Positions 10,062 through 21,186 of a stretch of 64,000 bases of DNA are shown piece by piece. Positions within the stretch are counted from its first letter, which is position 1. Each line of letters begins with the position of its first letter. The stretch is from Tamarix chinensis (lineage: Eukaryota > Streptophyta > Magnoliopsida > Caryophyllales > Tamaricaceae), in NCBI GenBank assembly GCA_030549775.1, contig CM060172.1, positions 123,927,122-123,991,121 on the forward strand. The letters are read 5' to 3'. Both the position numbers and the translations under genes were made by a program. The notes beneath the pieces are model-generated. The model had not been told where the DNA came from. It searched no databases and saw only the letters and a program-made list of their open reading frames with translations.

Positions 10062-11812
10062 GCTAATTGAGGGGGGAAATGATGAAGGAAGAAGAAGAAA
10101 ACCGGGGGCAAGTGAGGCAAATCACCAACTAGCGGTGGTAGGCGGCGCATGCCCTACGAAATTACAGGGTACGTTTAGTCGGGTGAGGAAATAAAGGAAG
10201 GAATGGCAGCACGCGTGGAGAGGGAGGACAGATTGGTTGGGTCGAAATTTAAAAGAAAATGACCGAGGGAGGCAGGGAAGGACAATTGGATGGTGCAGGT
10301 GGCTATCTCCAGGGATAGGACTACAGGTTGGGGTGCAGTTCATGTGGGGAAGAAGAAGGAAAGGGAAAGGGGTGGACCGACGGCCTAGGGGAAGGAAAAG
10401 AAAAAGAAAAGGGGCGGCTGGGCAACGGGTAAGGGGTGGTCATGCCGGCCTAGGCCACGCCAAAAGAGGGAGGGGTTCGGGCCGCGCGGGCAGGCCCAGT
10501 CAGGGAGGAGGGGGAAAGAAAGAAGAAAGGAGAAGGAGGGGAAGAAAGAAAAAGGAAAAGAAAGAAGAAAAAGGAAAAAGGGGAAAAGGAAAAAAGGGAA
10601 GAAGGAGAAAATGAATGGGTTGGGATATTTGGTATATATATATATATTTTGAATATTTAAAATTAATAATTATAATAATAATAATAATAATAATTATTAT
10701 TATTATTATTAAATTCCTTTTTAGATTAATTTGGTTATTTTGAAAAAAAAAATTCCTTAACTTCCATGTTAATTAGTAAAATGTCCAAATTTTCCTAAAT
10801 AATTTATTTATTATTTTCTCCTTGTTTTGCCTTAGTTAATTCCCCTTTATTTTAATAAGATAATTTGTTTACTTAATTTTCCTAATAAATCCTTATTTTT
10901 CCATAATTCCTAAATTAGGATTTTGGGGTATTTCATAGAACGCACCTGACCACTATTATATGCCGATGGATCGTTCTCTAAGGCACCCTGGCACCTAGTC
11001 ACAATTATGTTGGTGGATCGATCTAGGCCTGGCTCAATAATCTTTCACTTTAAATAAGTAGTATACTAACTATGTCTTATTCAATATATATTTTCACTCT
11101 AGACATGCATGTTCTTTGGACTACTCGTTCATATAATCCGTCTACTCCCATTCTCCTGAGAGGGTCGTCCCATATCTTGGGACTTTTATGCCTCCCAACA
11201 CATCCGGTCATCCTTTTCCTCTTCATTACCCAACTCCTAAGTGTGTGGGTCGAGGCCCACTTTCCTATGCCATCTAAGGTCAACTCATTATCACCCTCTA
11301 GGGTTTTTCCCGGAAAATCCTAATTTGGCCTATATGGCCCATCCTTTCTCTAACCCATACAACTCATGCTCCTTTATCCCAAATGCATCCTCTTATTTAG
11401 GTTCAACCCCAAACATTCCACCTTACTTCCCATTTTACACATGTTACCATGAAACCCTAGTTGGCCACCCCAAACCCTAGCCAAGTTTTCTATACATCCT
11501 TATACCAACCTATGTACTATTTTTTGCCCAAGGACTCTAATCACGCCTAAAAAACTCTCCCTTTACCTTACTTACACCCCAAAGCAACTTTTCACACATA
11601 AGGATCATCCCCATACAAACACCATCCATCCCATGCAAACTCTAGACTTTCCTATGCAAGATCCACTCCACTCTCTTATTTTGTCCCAATTTCCTTTTTA
11701 TTTGTCCCCTCATGAGTCATGAGATAATTAGTGTAACACCCCAAAATTTATAATTTTTTTAAAACAAAAGCAATTAAATTAAAACCTGTGAATTTCGGGC
11801 ATGTTACCGCTA

Positions 11813-11858
11813 CACTTAGTACCAGAACGGTTCATTCCGACCTTTCCACTACCAAGTG
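11813..11858 (-). other. 3'-terminal hairpin module of LTR A3
   Basis: Arms CACTTAGTACC and a diverged ACTACCAAGTG surround a loop with CGGTTCATTCCGACC. Pairing is kept over CACTT/AAGTG and mostly kept within, allowing one wobble. Followed by GCTAAGGCTAAAA. Confidence 0.6.
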
Positions 11859-12278
11859 CTAAGGCTAAAAAGGATTATTGTTAACTTAAGTCAATACTTA
11901 AACCAAGAGTTCATAAAAAGACTAGAAAAGATCATAACATAGAAATCAGAGTACGCATAAAAAGTTTGCAATCCAAAGGAGTACAATCAATTAAAAGATA
12001 GAGATCATAGTGCATGAAAAAGAGTCATAATCCTAAATACATAGTCAACATTAGTTGAAAGGAATAAGGTCTACAAATGATAATAGTTTAGTTCTAGGAA
12101 ATCCAAAACAAAAACGAATAACATAGAGAAATAGAAGAATATAAAGAGAAAATTTGGCCTCGCCACTCTCAATCTTCGTGCTCAGTCCATACTTAGCACT
12201 CAGCCCCGCCTAATGCCTCATGAACATCAAAGGCATCGAAATAAGTATCACTAACCTACTCAAAGTCAGAGGGGTCTT

Positions 12279-12334
12279 CTGCTCGTGGGAATGAGAAACA
12301 CCCATAAAAAGGGTGGTTAGTACGCTACGTACTG
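12279..12334 (-). other. Triple-hairpin module of LTR A3
   Basis: In order on the plus strand: CTGCTC with a decayed partner, CACCC...GGGTG, and TTAGTACG-CTA-CGTACTGA with a seven- to eight-base stem. The module lies just before a GTAAGG segment, as in the other A copies. Confidence 0.6.
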
Positions 12335-13419
12335 AGTAAGGTAACAATGCACTAAGGCCAACACATAAAGGCACATGATTTAAGTAAGATAATATAACAA
12401 CATACACTCTTTACAGATAAATAAAGGCCAAGCTGTAGTCCAGATAAAAAAATTATTAAATCTCTAATCAATGCTCAATTCACACCATGCTTATTATCAT
12501 TCCATGCGAGTACGGGAACCCCACTATTATAGCCGGTGGACCGAAAACATACAGGGCATAAAGCTCTTGGCCCCAATTATTCGTCGGTGGATAGGTCTTT
12601 AGGGCACCCCAGCTCCTGGCCACTATTATTTGCTGGTAGACTGGTCTGGGCCCGACTCAACAATCTTCATCTTTAAATGAGTAGTGTCTTACCGTGTCTT
12701 GTTCAACAAGTCTTCACCCTAAACATGCATGACTAACTCCATCCATGCTTATCCTCCCAAGAGGGTCCGTCCCACATCTTAAGACTCCTGCACCTCCTAA
12801 CTTGCCCCAACATCCTTACCTCATTTCCCTAACTCACACTAGAAGCCCAACTCCTACGTGTGGGGGTCAAAGCCCACTACTTTACACCTCCGGGTCCACT
12901 CACTGCCTCACCCTTAGGTTTTCTCTATAAACCCTAATTTAGGCCTATGTCTCCCATCCTACTCCACCTCACATAACCCAAACTATTTTAATACCCCACA
13001 CATCACAACCTTTATATTCAACCCTCATCATCACACTTTACTCCCCAAGTGCACGTGTGATCATGAAACCCTAAGTAGCTACACCAAACACTAGCATCCT
13101 CCTTTCCACATGTCACCTCTCCATTTCTCACATTCCACTCTTATCTTTCCACGATGCTCATGCTCATCCCTCACATGATAATCATCCATCTTCATCTCAT
13201 ATTCCACTCACCCTCATTTATTTTTCCTTTTTACCACCTTCTCAGATTAGGGTTTTATCTCAAACCCTAGCTCGGTCTCCTATGTACCCTTATATTATCC
13301 CACGTACTATTTTTCACCTTAAGCCTCCAAACACCCAAACAACTCTTTCGTTACCTTCCTTACACCCCAATTCAACTTTTCATACATAAATTTTACCCTT
13401 ATGCAGACCCTATTCATCC

Positions 13420-13590
13420 CATGTAACCCTTCGTACTTTTTCATGCGAAACCCTAAACTCCCATGCAAATCCTAGATTCTCCCCTACAAAACCCTAGATT
13501 CTTCTTCGCAAAACCCTAGATTCTCCCATGCAAAACCCTAGATTCTTCCATGTAAAACCCTAGATTCTCCAATGTAACCCTAGATTCTTC
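13420..13590 (-). repeat. Tandem AAACCCTAGATTCT repeats of LTR A3
   Basis: About six copies of a 20-26 base unit of the type CATGCAAAACCCTAGATTCT. The core AAACCCTA resembles the plant telomere repeat. Equivalent arrays are at 23840-24270 in A4 (sense strand, TTAGGGTTTGCATGG) and 27480-27560 in A5. Confidence 0.85.
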
Positions 13591-14199
13591 CACTCATGGT
13601 TCATGAAATATTTGGAACAAATCTACATTCCTTGGTCAAATTATTTTCCTTTGGTGAACTTACTTCCCCATTTTCCTTTTTCATCCTGTCACCCTATATC
13701 ATTACATTACATATCCTAGTATGCATGTCCTAAAGGGCCACAACACATCACATCATAATCACAGTTTATACATATTATACACATGCCATAAGATAAGACA
13801 TGAGCACACCTCAACTCCAAGCTATGCTACACATAAAATAGTTATAATGATAAGTATAAGATACATAATATATCATGACAACTGGCATGCAAGGCATATA
13901 AAACACATTACACACAAAAGGCCTTAGCTACACTCTTACCTAATACAACACCGGTCTTGGAGCACGCTCCTACGCCTCCTTATGGTTTTGACTGGTCTCA
14001 CCTATAAGAGGAAAAAACTAAGGATTAGGTTCCCTCCTACCAAAAATACTTATATTTCCTATTTTATTCTAAGATTAGGGTTATAGATAAAATAATAGTA
14101 TAATAGTAGTAACACTAACTAAATACTATTTTTGCTAAGGATAAAAGTAATAATAGTAATATTGGAAAAGATGATAATATACGGTTTGAAGACTTTATC

Positions 14200-14530
14200 A
14201 TAATAATAATAATGATACTACTACTACTACTACTAATAATAATAATAACAATAACGATAATAATAATAATAATAATAATAGTGGTTTAATTTGAAATAAT
14301 ATAAAATAAGGGCTTGACCCTTCACCAAAATAATAATAATAATATTAGTAATACTAATAACAATAATAATAATAATAAATAAATAAATAGTAGTAGTAGT
14401 AGCAGCAGCAGCAATAGTAGTAGTAGTAGTAATATGTTATAATAATAATAATGGTATTAATCGAAAATAATGTGAAATAGGGTTTCAACCCTACATTGAA
14501 GAAGAAGAAGAAGAAGAAGAAGAAGAAGAA

Positions 14531-14601
<71 letters not shown>

Positions 14602-14683
14602 GTAATAATCGAAATAAGACAAAATAGGGCTTCAACCCTTAATAGTGATGATGATGATGATGATAGTAGTAGTAGTAGTAGTA

Positions 14684-14770
<87 letters not shown>

Positions 14771-14774
14771 GTAA

Positions 14775-14836
<62 letters not shown>

Positions 14837-14860
14837 ATAGTAGTAGTAGTAATACTAGTA
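14200..14860 (-). repeat. Compound trinucleotide microsatellites of LTR A3
   Basis: Runs of ACT, AAT, AGT/AGC, GAA (about 14499-14533), AAT (14534-14605), GAT, AGT, AAT (about 14690-14768) and AGT (14777-14835). Between runs a short unit recurs, GAAATAGGGTTTCAACCCT-like (near 14290-14320, 14463-14490 and 14610-14640), which shows the region grew by duplicating a larger unit that included the triplet runs. Confidence 0.95.
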
Positions 14861-14892
14861 TAATGCAATTAAAATAAATAAAGCTTAATAAA

Positions 14893-15759
14893 TTAGGATT
14901 TAGGGTACCACCTTGGGTTAGTGGTGACTAGCAGCATCGGAAGCAATGCATGGCGGCAGTGGTGGTGGCAAAAAAAAGGGAAGAAAAGAGAGATAGTTGG
15001 GTGCCAAGGATAGAGAGAGTGAGGGTAGAAATTGTGGTGGTAGAGATTGCCTAGGTGAGGAGGGTTGGAATGAGGGTGGTGGTGAGGCCAAAGGTGGTGG
15101 CACACGGTGGCGGTTGTGGTGGCCGAGAGTGGAGGAAAGGGAGAAAGAGAGGAGGAGAGGGAGGAAGGGAGGGAAAAAGGAGGGTAGGGGGAGGTATAGG
15201 AAGGTCTGTAGGGTAATTTGGGAGGTGTAGAAGATAGTGGTTGCGGCAGAAGTGGAGGAAAATGGTGGTGCGAAGGGCGGAGGAGGTGGAAGTGTGGTTG
15301 ATTGGGAAGGAGACTTTGCACGGCTAGGGTGGCTCGTGCAAGGCAAATAAAGGGCGGAGGGGTGTAGTTAGGTAGAGGGTGATGTAGAGAGTGGTGTTGT
15401 GAGTAGCTCGAGCGGCAGCGCTGGGCGACATCGACGACACGGGTGTCTAAAAGGGCGGTGGCACACGGGAGAGGTTTTCTGAGCTGCGGGAAAAAGCTCG
15501 AGTCCAGGGCTGGTAAGGGGTATTTATAGGGACAATGAAAGGGGATAAGGTCAGAGGGGAGAAGGGAGAATAGGGCAAGTGGGAACACTCCGGCAGGTGA
15601 TGGCAGGCCGACACAGATTAATCTGTGGCAGGGGTGATTGGCCAGGGAAAAGGAAGTGGCGCATGAGAAGTGAGGGAGGTTGGTTAGGTCAAATGGCAGG
15701 CGAGTCAGTAGGGAAGAGAGGGGAGAGAATCGGCCAGTTAGCAACGTAGGCGGTGGCAA
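14893..15759 (-). other. Leader of LTR A3 with a 288-codon Pro/Ser/His-rich open frame
   Basis: This is the longest open frame in the window. It starts about 240 bases upstream of the TATA box on the sense strand and runs through the GC-rich leader, so its first codons lie in the promoter and cannot all be in a transcript starting at that TATA box. The composition (Pro, Ser, Leu, His), no recognisable domain, and frame differences from A2 and A5 point to non-coding CT-rich sequence that lacks stops by chance. Confidence 0.5.
15517..15529 (-). promoter_or_regulatory. TATA box of LTR A3
   Basis: Minus strand CTATAAATACCCC, identical to A1 and A2, about 860 bases inside the LTR 5' end at 16386. 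Confidence 0.75.
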
Positions 15760-16669
15760 TATTCTCAGGGGAGTTGGGGAGGGAGGTACAGGTCGATGAG
15801 GAAGGAGAAGAGGGAGGAAGAAGAAGGTAGGGGTGAACTGGGCCGCTAGGAAAAAGAAGGGAAGAAAAGAAAAGAAATGGATTGGTCGGCTAGGAGAAGA
15901 AAAAAGATGAAACGTTGCGTATTGGCTTGGGCCACGCTAAAGGAGAAAAGAAAAGGAAAGGTTTGGGCTGCGGGAAGACAAGCTCAATTCGGGGGGAAAG
16001 AAGAGAAAAAGAAAAGGAGAAATGAGAAATGAGAGGAAGAAAGAAAAAAGGAAAAAGAAGAGGAAAAAGGAAAAAGAAGAGGAAAAGGGAAAATGAAAAA
16101 TAGGTTGGTTGGGGTATTTGGAAAATTTTGGTTGGTTGGGGTATTTAAATAAAATAATATTTAATTTTCTTTTTAGGCTACTTTAGGATTTTTGAAAGAT
16201 TTTTCCTAAATTCTACTTTAATTAGGAAAACACCCAAATTTTTTCTAATTAAAATATTTATTATTTTTATCTTAATTTTCCCTAATTAATTCCATTTTAT
16301 TTTAATAAAATAATTTATTTAATTAATTTTCCTATTAAATCCTTGTTTGGCCATAATTTATAAAATTAGGGTTTGGGGGCATTTTAATTAGGTCGTTCTC
16401 ATTCCCCTTTGGTCAACTTATTTTTCCTTTTCCCCTTTTCATCCTTTCACCCCATGACATACTATTAAACCATCATAGCATGCATGTCCTAGAGGATCAC
16501 ATCACATAATACCATAAGCACAACATACACATCATTTTACACATGCCATAAGGAAGTCATATAAGCGTACCTTAACTCCGCATTGTGCTACAAGTAAGCA
16601 GTCATAATAATATAAGGTATACAACATAACATAGTACATGGCATATAAGGCACATAATACACACAAGCG

Positions 16670-16740
16670 GCCTTAGCTACATCCTTACCTAAAATGACGT
16701 CGAGCTTGGAGCACGCTCCTACGCCTCCTTAGATTTTTGA
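16670..16740 (-). other. Donor-like motif and GGAGC dyad of LTR A1
   Basis: Minus strand reads TAGGAGCGTGCTCCAAG, then TTTTAGGTAAGGATGTAGC. The first holds a five-base dyad with a two-base centre. The second has AG|GTAAGG, a close match to a plant 5' splice site. The pair recurs in A2 (8110-8170), A3 (13921-13980), A4 (23500-23550) and A5 (27890-27950), with the donor weakened to AGGTAATG in A4. Confidence 0.6.
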
Positions 16741-17004
16741 CTTTATTCACCTATAGAGGGAAATATTAAGGGTTAACTTCTCTTTAACCAATATTATCAT
16801 TATTTTTTACTTTACCCTTATTATAACCTAGTGTTAGGGCTACTAATAATAATAGTAGTTTTATAAGTAAAAGTAAGGGTATTATTCTTAAAGTAGCTAA
16901 TCATACTATTACTAGTTAAAATAGTCTTGATGGTTATATCAGTCCATGTTAAAGTATTATTAGTAATATCTATATTACTAAAGGTATAGATTTACTAACA
17001 ACAA

Positions 17005-17051
17005 CAACAACAATAATAGTATTAGTAATACTAAAATAGTGACAATAATGA

Positions 17052-17118
<67 letters not shown>

Positions 17119-17220
17119 AGTAGTAATAGTAATATTAGCGATATAAATAATAATAATAATAATAATAATAAGGGTTATAATAATCATGTTAATATTAGCA
17201 TTAGTAATAATACTTCCCAA

Positions 17221-17255
<35 letters not shown>

Positions 17256-17330
17256 GCCATAGTAGTAGTAGTAGTAGTAGTAGTAGTACTAACAACAATA
17301 ATAATGATATTAACACAAATAAAATAATTA
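17005..17330 (-). repeat. Trinucleotide microsatellites of LTR A1
   Basis: Runs of ACT (about 17053-17088), AAT (17089-17115, 17150-17170 and 17227-17255) and AGT (17260-17288). Same location within the LTR as in A2, A3 and A5. Confidence 0.93.
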
Positions 17331-17935
17331 ACAATTAAATAAATTATTTTTAAAGGTTAGGGAGGCTAGTGCACAACCTAGGGTGGTGGTGACTGGGTTG
17401 TACCGGCGGTAGTGGAGGAGGAAGTGGGGTTGGAGAGGGGGATTTCTAGGTTAGAAAAGGGGGAGTGAAGGGGTGGTTGTGGTGGTGGTGGATTCTCTAG
17501 GTTGAGGGAGTTGGAATGGTGGTGGTGGCGTAGCAAAAGTGGTGGCGCAAGTGATGGAGGAGGAGGGAGGGTGAAGGAGAGGGAGGTAGGGAGAAAGGAA
17601 GGGACGGTGAGGTACAAGAGACTCTGCTGGGTGTTTTGCAGGTAGGGGAGTGGTGGTTGCACAGGGATGGCGGCGCACGGCGACACAAGGGGTGGCGATG
17701 GAAGGGAATGGGCAGGTTGGGTAACTAACTTTACACGGCTCTGGCAGATCATGTAATAGGAATTAGAGTTGGTGGATGACGTGTTTTGGTTGAAGGTGAT
17801 GTAGGGAGGAGTTTGATAGGTGGTTCGGATGGCGGCAATGGGTAACAGTAGCGGTAGAGGCATCTGAAGTGGCGGTGGTGCAAGGTGAGGTGAATTTTTT
17901 TGGACAGGAAAGGGAGCTTGATTGAGGTCAGGTAT

Positions 17936-17948
17936 GGGGTATTTATAG
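17936..17948 (-). promoter_or_regulatory. TATA box of LTR A1
   Basis: Minus strand CTATAAATACCCC, about 830 bases inside the LTR 5' end at 18777. A sense-strand frame of 216 Pro/Ser-rich codons (18028-17378) overlaps it and is judged non-coding. Confidence 0.75.
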
Positions 17949-19067
17949 GCTAATGGGGGTGGATATGACAAAGGGGGAAGAGGAAAAGAGGGGGAAGGTG
18001 TGGCAGGGTTGCTAGCTGGTGGTGGCAAGCCAATACAAGCATGCGATTTGCAGGTTTGGTTGGGTCAGGGAGGAGAAAAAGGAAGGGAAGAAAGGCACAC
18101 ATAAGAGGGTTATAGGGTAGGTTGGGTTAGAAAAGGAAAGGAAAAGGATAAGGAAGAAAAGGGAGGTAGCAGGCTAGCGTATGGTGGCTAGTTGGTCAGC
18201 ATGCAGGGCAGTTGCATGACTTGATCTACAGGGAGTGGGAAATGAGCAGGAGGAAGGGGAAGAAGAAGGGTCGATCGGCCACTCTAGGGGAAAAAAAGAA
18301 AGAAAAAAAGGGGCAAACAGGCTGGGCCGCAAGAGGGAGAGAAGAAGGGAGGAGAGTTAGGCCGTGAGGGGGCTGGCCTAGTTCAGGGGAAGAAGGGGAA
18401 AAAGAAAAAGGAGAAAGGAGAAAGGAGAGAAAGGAAAAAGAAGGGAAAAGGGAAAAAGGAAAAAAGGATAGAAATAGGTTGGTGGGGGTAGTTAGAATAT
18501 TTTGGTATTTTTGAATATTGAAAATAATAATATTTAGTAAAATAATAATTAAATTCCCTTTTTAGATTAATTTAGGATATTTTGAATAATTTTTCCTAAA
18601 TTCCATTTTAATTAGTCAAAACACCCTAAATTTTCCTAATTAAATTATTTATTTTTTTCCTCTTGATTTTGCCTTAAATATTTCCCCTTATTTTAATAAA
18701 ATAATTAATTTAATTAATTTTTCTAATAAGTCCCTATTTTGACATAATCTTCTAAATTAAGGTTTTGGGGTATTTGACATTAAGGTAGAAACAGGTAACA
18801 TGAAGGGCACACTAGGGGCTTGGGCTGGCAACCAACAATCGAGCGAGTGTATACCATAGTTATTTTATTGTGCATTTTGGTTCTATTTTATTTTTGTAGA
18901 CCTTTCCTTCATCCCTATAGATCTTCCATCACCTTCTCTCAAGATATTTACAATAATCACCTCATTTCACCTCTCACTCACTCCCTTACATATTGTAATT
19001 ACACTCAACCTTTCATTTAAGTGTTGAGAAAACAAACATGGGTTGACTCTCTTCTCTCTTATCCATT

Positions 19068-19090
19068 TAATACAAGAAAAAAGGTAAATT
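19068..19090 (+). repeat. CACTA left terminal inverted repeat
   Basis: TAATACAAGAAAAAAGG corresponds to the CACTACAAGAAAA class of ends with CAC changed to TAA. GTGACGACAATATT follows, and related GATGACA/TGTCATC strings recur at 19110-19160 and 19383-19420, as expected of subterminal binding-site repeats. Confidence 0.6.
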
Positions 19091-20012
19091 TGTGACGACA
19101 ATATTAGGAAAGATACCATGTCATCTTTGATAATTATTATTAGTGATGACAGGTAGCCACTAATAGTTAATTTGGAGATCAGACTATGGAAGGAAAAATG
19201 ACATCCCTAGAGACTATTAGCATCAACAATGTTGTCGCAAATTTGTTCGCTATAAAATCTCTCCTTAAAAATTTTTTAGACTGCTATATTTTGTTAAAAA
19301 TAAACTTTGGGATTGATTTGGTGAAAATTTTAGTAGGAAGTTTAGAGTAGAAATAAAAATTAGTCAGCATTGTACTGTTAGGGATGATATGTCATCACTA
19401 ATAGGTCATCTATTATGCACACTTAATTTTCCTCCCTAGTATTAGCAATGATACTTTTTTTCACTATTAATCTTATAATACTCTAGGGCGCCTATCATTT
19501 TCCTCCGTTGTCTCTTTCTCTTCTCTTCTCCTCTTTGGTTTCTTTCATTGCCAAGTTGAATCCTTGTGTAAGAGTTTTGTTCAATCTTTGGTTTTTTGTT
19601 AATATTTTTTATTGTTATGTCATCTATTATTGTTACATCTTGATTTTGATTTCCTTCATTATTATTTTTGTTCTTATGTTTTTCCTTCATAGCGACCACA
19701 TTTCCCACCTTGCATCACCTTTCATACCTTAGTTTAGTCTTTGTTTTTCACTCTTAGTTATAGTTTATTTTATTTCAATTATTAGTTTATTAATGTAATC
19801 ATTTTCTTAACGTAATTTTTGGTAATTTTGTAGGTGGGAAAAATTTTCGTCATCGCTGGTGACTATTGGCCCCACCTTCTAATGTATCTATCGCTACTTG
19901 TATGTTTTTTTTAATATTTTTTATTCTTAAGCATTATCTATCTATCTATCTCTATATATATGTACACACATGTTATTATTAAGTACTACATACATGTTAG
20001 TGGGAGTAAATG
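19091..20012 (+). other. CACTA 5' subterminal and leader region
   Basis: Holds scattered TGTCATC / GATGACA strings on both strands, then a CT-rich block (19490-19560) that may be a transcribed leader, then AT-rich DNA with a CTAT run (19937-19955). No confident coding sequence; open frames of 74 and 88 codons here have no recognisable features. Confidence 0.5.
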
Positions 20013-20046
20013 TGTAATACCCCAAATTGAGCGGAGTGTTATAAGG

Positions 20047-20168
20047 ATTGATCTGGCTACTTATATCAACGTGGTATACCATCCTTTTGGTGATTCCGTC
20101 CTAAAAACTCCATAGTTAAGTATGCTGGCTATGGAGCAATTTTTGTTGACCCTCATGGGAAGTTTCAG
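20047..20168 (+). repeat. 5S rRNA-derived segment in Cassandra 5' LTR
   Basis: Strings such as AACTCCATAGTTAAGTATGC and CCCTCATGGGAAGTT align with plant 5S rRNA (AACTCCGAAGTTAAGCGTGC and CCTCCTGGGAAGTC). The stretch matching GGATGGGTGACC is shortened here (TTTTTGTTGACC). It is a retroelement part, not a 5S gene. Confidence 0.85.
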
Positions 20169-20300
20169 AAATTTTCTAAAATTTTGTTGGGAAGAACTTG
20201 AGTGAGGATAAAGCACACTGAAAGGACTCGTGTTGATTTATGGGGCCAACTGATCAATCTGAAAGCACTCTAAGGTATGCCCCATGGGATCGTATCAACT

Positions 20301-20423
20301 AGGGGTATTACAAATAGTATCAGGTAACCCCCGCATGCTTGTATCAACTCGGGGTGTTATAACTGGTATCAGGTAGTCCAGCATGGTTATATCGACTGGG
20401 GGTATTACAAATGGTATTAGAGC
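20301..20423 (+). repeat. Triplicated LTR end plus primer site in Cassandra
   Basis: The string (C/G)TATC(A/G)ACT.GGGGT(A/G)TTA.A followed by A..(A/G)GTAT(C/T)AG occurs three times, ending at about 20312, 20362 and 20409. Each copy holds the LTR 3' end and a primer-site-like (A/T)GTATCAGG or TGGTATTAGAGC. The last copy has the best match to TGGTATCAGAGC. Confidence 0.8.
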
Positions 20424-20556
20424 GAAACCGCGACCATGTGCTGAACTTGGATGAGCAAGTCAGCCACCTACTGGGACGATTCTTGGAATAAACTATATCA
20501 AGACAGTTAGTGGTTGAGGCATAATGAGGACATCGCATTCTTTGAGTGGGGTTGAA

Positions 20557-20862
20557 TGTAATATCCCAAATTGAGCAAAGTGTTATAGGGATTGATTAGG
20601 CTACTTATATCAATATGGTATACCATCCTTTTAATAATTCCATCCTAAGAACTCCACAGTTAAGCATGTTGGTTGTAGAGCAATTTTTAGGATATGTGAC
20701 CCTCCTAGGAAGTTTCAAAAATTTTCTGAAAAGTTCTCGTGAAGCACGTGAATGAGGACAAAACGCGCTGAAATGACTCATGTTGATCTGTGGGGTTAGA
20801 TGATAAGTCTAAAAGCACTCCAAGGTAGCCATCACATGGTCGTATCAACTCTGAGTGTTACA
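20557..20862 (+). mobile_element. Cassandra 3' LTR
   Basis: A 306-bp LTR with a 5S-like part at about 20590-20715 (AACTCCACAGTTAAGCATG, AGGATATGTGACCCTCCTAG). It keeps the AGGAT..GTGACC box lost from the 5' LTR. Ends GTGTTACA at 20862. Confidence 0.93.
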
Positions 20863-21017
20863 AAATGTGTGTTGGTGCATGTGTTGTGATTAAATGTTGG
20901 TAATTGTGCATATATGTTGGTAATTGTGATTAAATAATTTATTATTAAAAAGGTATAGCAATTATGGCAGTAATTGTAAATGTATGTTGGTACCTATGAT
21001 TAAATGCGTGTGTGTTG

Positions 21018-21186
21018 TGATTAAATAATTTCTTATTAAAAAGGTATAATGATTAGAACATATAATTATTAGATAATAAATTATTATTAGCCTTAGATAA
21101 AATATGATTAATCAATATGTAGAAAAATAACATAGTAATACTTTTAACTAATAAATTCTTTTTAACCATATATAAGGTATTATTAT
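21018..21186 (+). repeat. CACTA internal tandem duplication, copy 1 left half
   Basis: About 170 bases from GATTAAATAATTTCTTATT to GGTATTATTAT match 34494-34660 closely. Copy 1 is split here by insertion of B1 and resumes at 34212. This match is independent proof of where B1 ends. Confidence 0.85.

Larger units (their letters stand above)
4378..10935 (-). mobile_element. Solo LTR A2 inside A1 (about 5.0 kb own sequence)
   Basis: Starts TGTAATACCCCAAAAT at 4378 and ends ATTTTGGGGTATTTCA at 10935, so the ends are near-perfect inverted copies over 16 bases. Flanks are CAGAA (4373-4377) and TAGAA (10936-10940), a five-base TSD with one change. The host sequence rejoins correctly: A1 reads ...CTTACAGGACAGAA then CGCACCTGACCACTATT, as the intact A5 copy reads near 26620. 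Sense is minus: TATA box at 10049-10061, leader 10048-9420, trinucleotide arrays 9370-8440, donor-like motif near 8125, CCACTATTATAG repeats 6965-6650, triple hairpin 4920-4865 and 3' hairpin 4523-4478. Interrupted by D (5071-6617). Confidence 0.9.
11732..16386 (-). mobile_element. Solo LTR A3 inside A1 (4655 bp)
   Basis: Starts TGTAACACCCCAAAATTT at 11732 and ends GGGTTTGGGGGCATTTTA at 16386, with perfect TSD ATTAG at 11727-11731 and 16387-16391. The last base pair is TA instead of the canonical CA, probably by mutation. It is uninterrupted and therefore a good reference for the module order: 3' hairpin 11813-11858, triple hairpin 12279-12334, CCACTATTATAG repeats 12510-12640, telomere-like CCCTAGATTCT tandem repeats 13420-13590, donor-like motif and GGAGC(AC)GCTCC dyad 13921-13980, trinucleotide arrays 14200-14860, GC-rich leader, TATA box 15517-15529, CT-rich then AT-rich U3. 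No gag-pol. Confidence 0.92.
3410..18777 (-). mobile_element. Solo LTR A1 (about 4.1 kb of its own sequence)
   Basis: Starts TGTAACACCCCC at 3410 and ends GGTTTTGGGGTATTTGA at 18777, with TSD CATTA at 3405-3409 and 18778-18782. It is interrupted by A2 (4378-10935) and A3 (11732-16386). Own segments are 3410-4372, 10936-11726 and 16387-18777. Read on the minus strand (sense), the order is AT-rich U3, CT-rich block, TATA box at 17936-17948, GC-rich leader, trinucleotide arrays, splice-donor-like motif, CCACTATTATAG repeats, and structured modules near the 3' end. The 3' hairpin module found in A2-A4 is replaced here by unrelated sequence containing CCGGCCTTCGGCCGG (3501-3515). No gag-pol is present. 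Confidence 0.88.
20013..20862 (+). mobile_element. Cassandra TRIM retrotransposon, complete (850 bp)
   Basis: Two direct LTRs of about 300 bp (20013-20312, extended to 20409, and 20557-20862) begin TGTAATA(C/T)CCCAAATTGAGC and end GTATTACA or GTGTTACA. TSD AAATG is perfect at 20008-20012 and 20863-20867. The interior has a primer site TGGTATTAGAGC (20412-20423) and a TTTGAGTGGGGTTGAA purine tract before the 3' LTR. Both LTRs contain 5S rRNA-derived sequence, the defining property of Cassandra. There is no coding capacity, as in all members of this family. The two LTRs differ at many positions, so the insertion is old. Confidence 0.95.

Noticed and set aside
10237..10614. 125-codon Arg/Lys/Gly-rich frame, also 29293-29871 and 45059-45400
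   Set aside because: They lie antisense to the CT-rich U3/leader tracts of the LTRs; purine-rich sequence lacks stops by composition. No domain recognised.
14893..15759. 288-codon Pro/Ser-rich open frame, and similar frames of 177-249 codons in other LTR leaders, as a conserved protein
   Set aside because: Related peptide strings between copies move between reading frames, composition is explained by C/T bias, the A3 frame begins upstream of its own TATA box, and A4 has stops throughout. Nucleotides, not codons, are conserved.
20590..20715. Genuine 5S rRNA genes
   Set aside because: Both copies lie inside a pair of direct repeats with primer site, purine tract and a 5-bp duplication, and both are diverged. 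They are Cassandra LTR parts.
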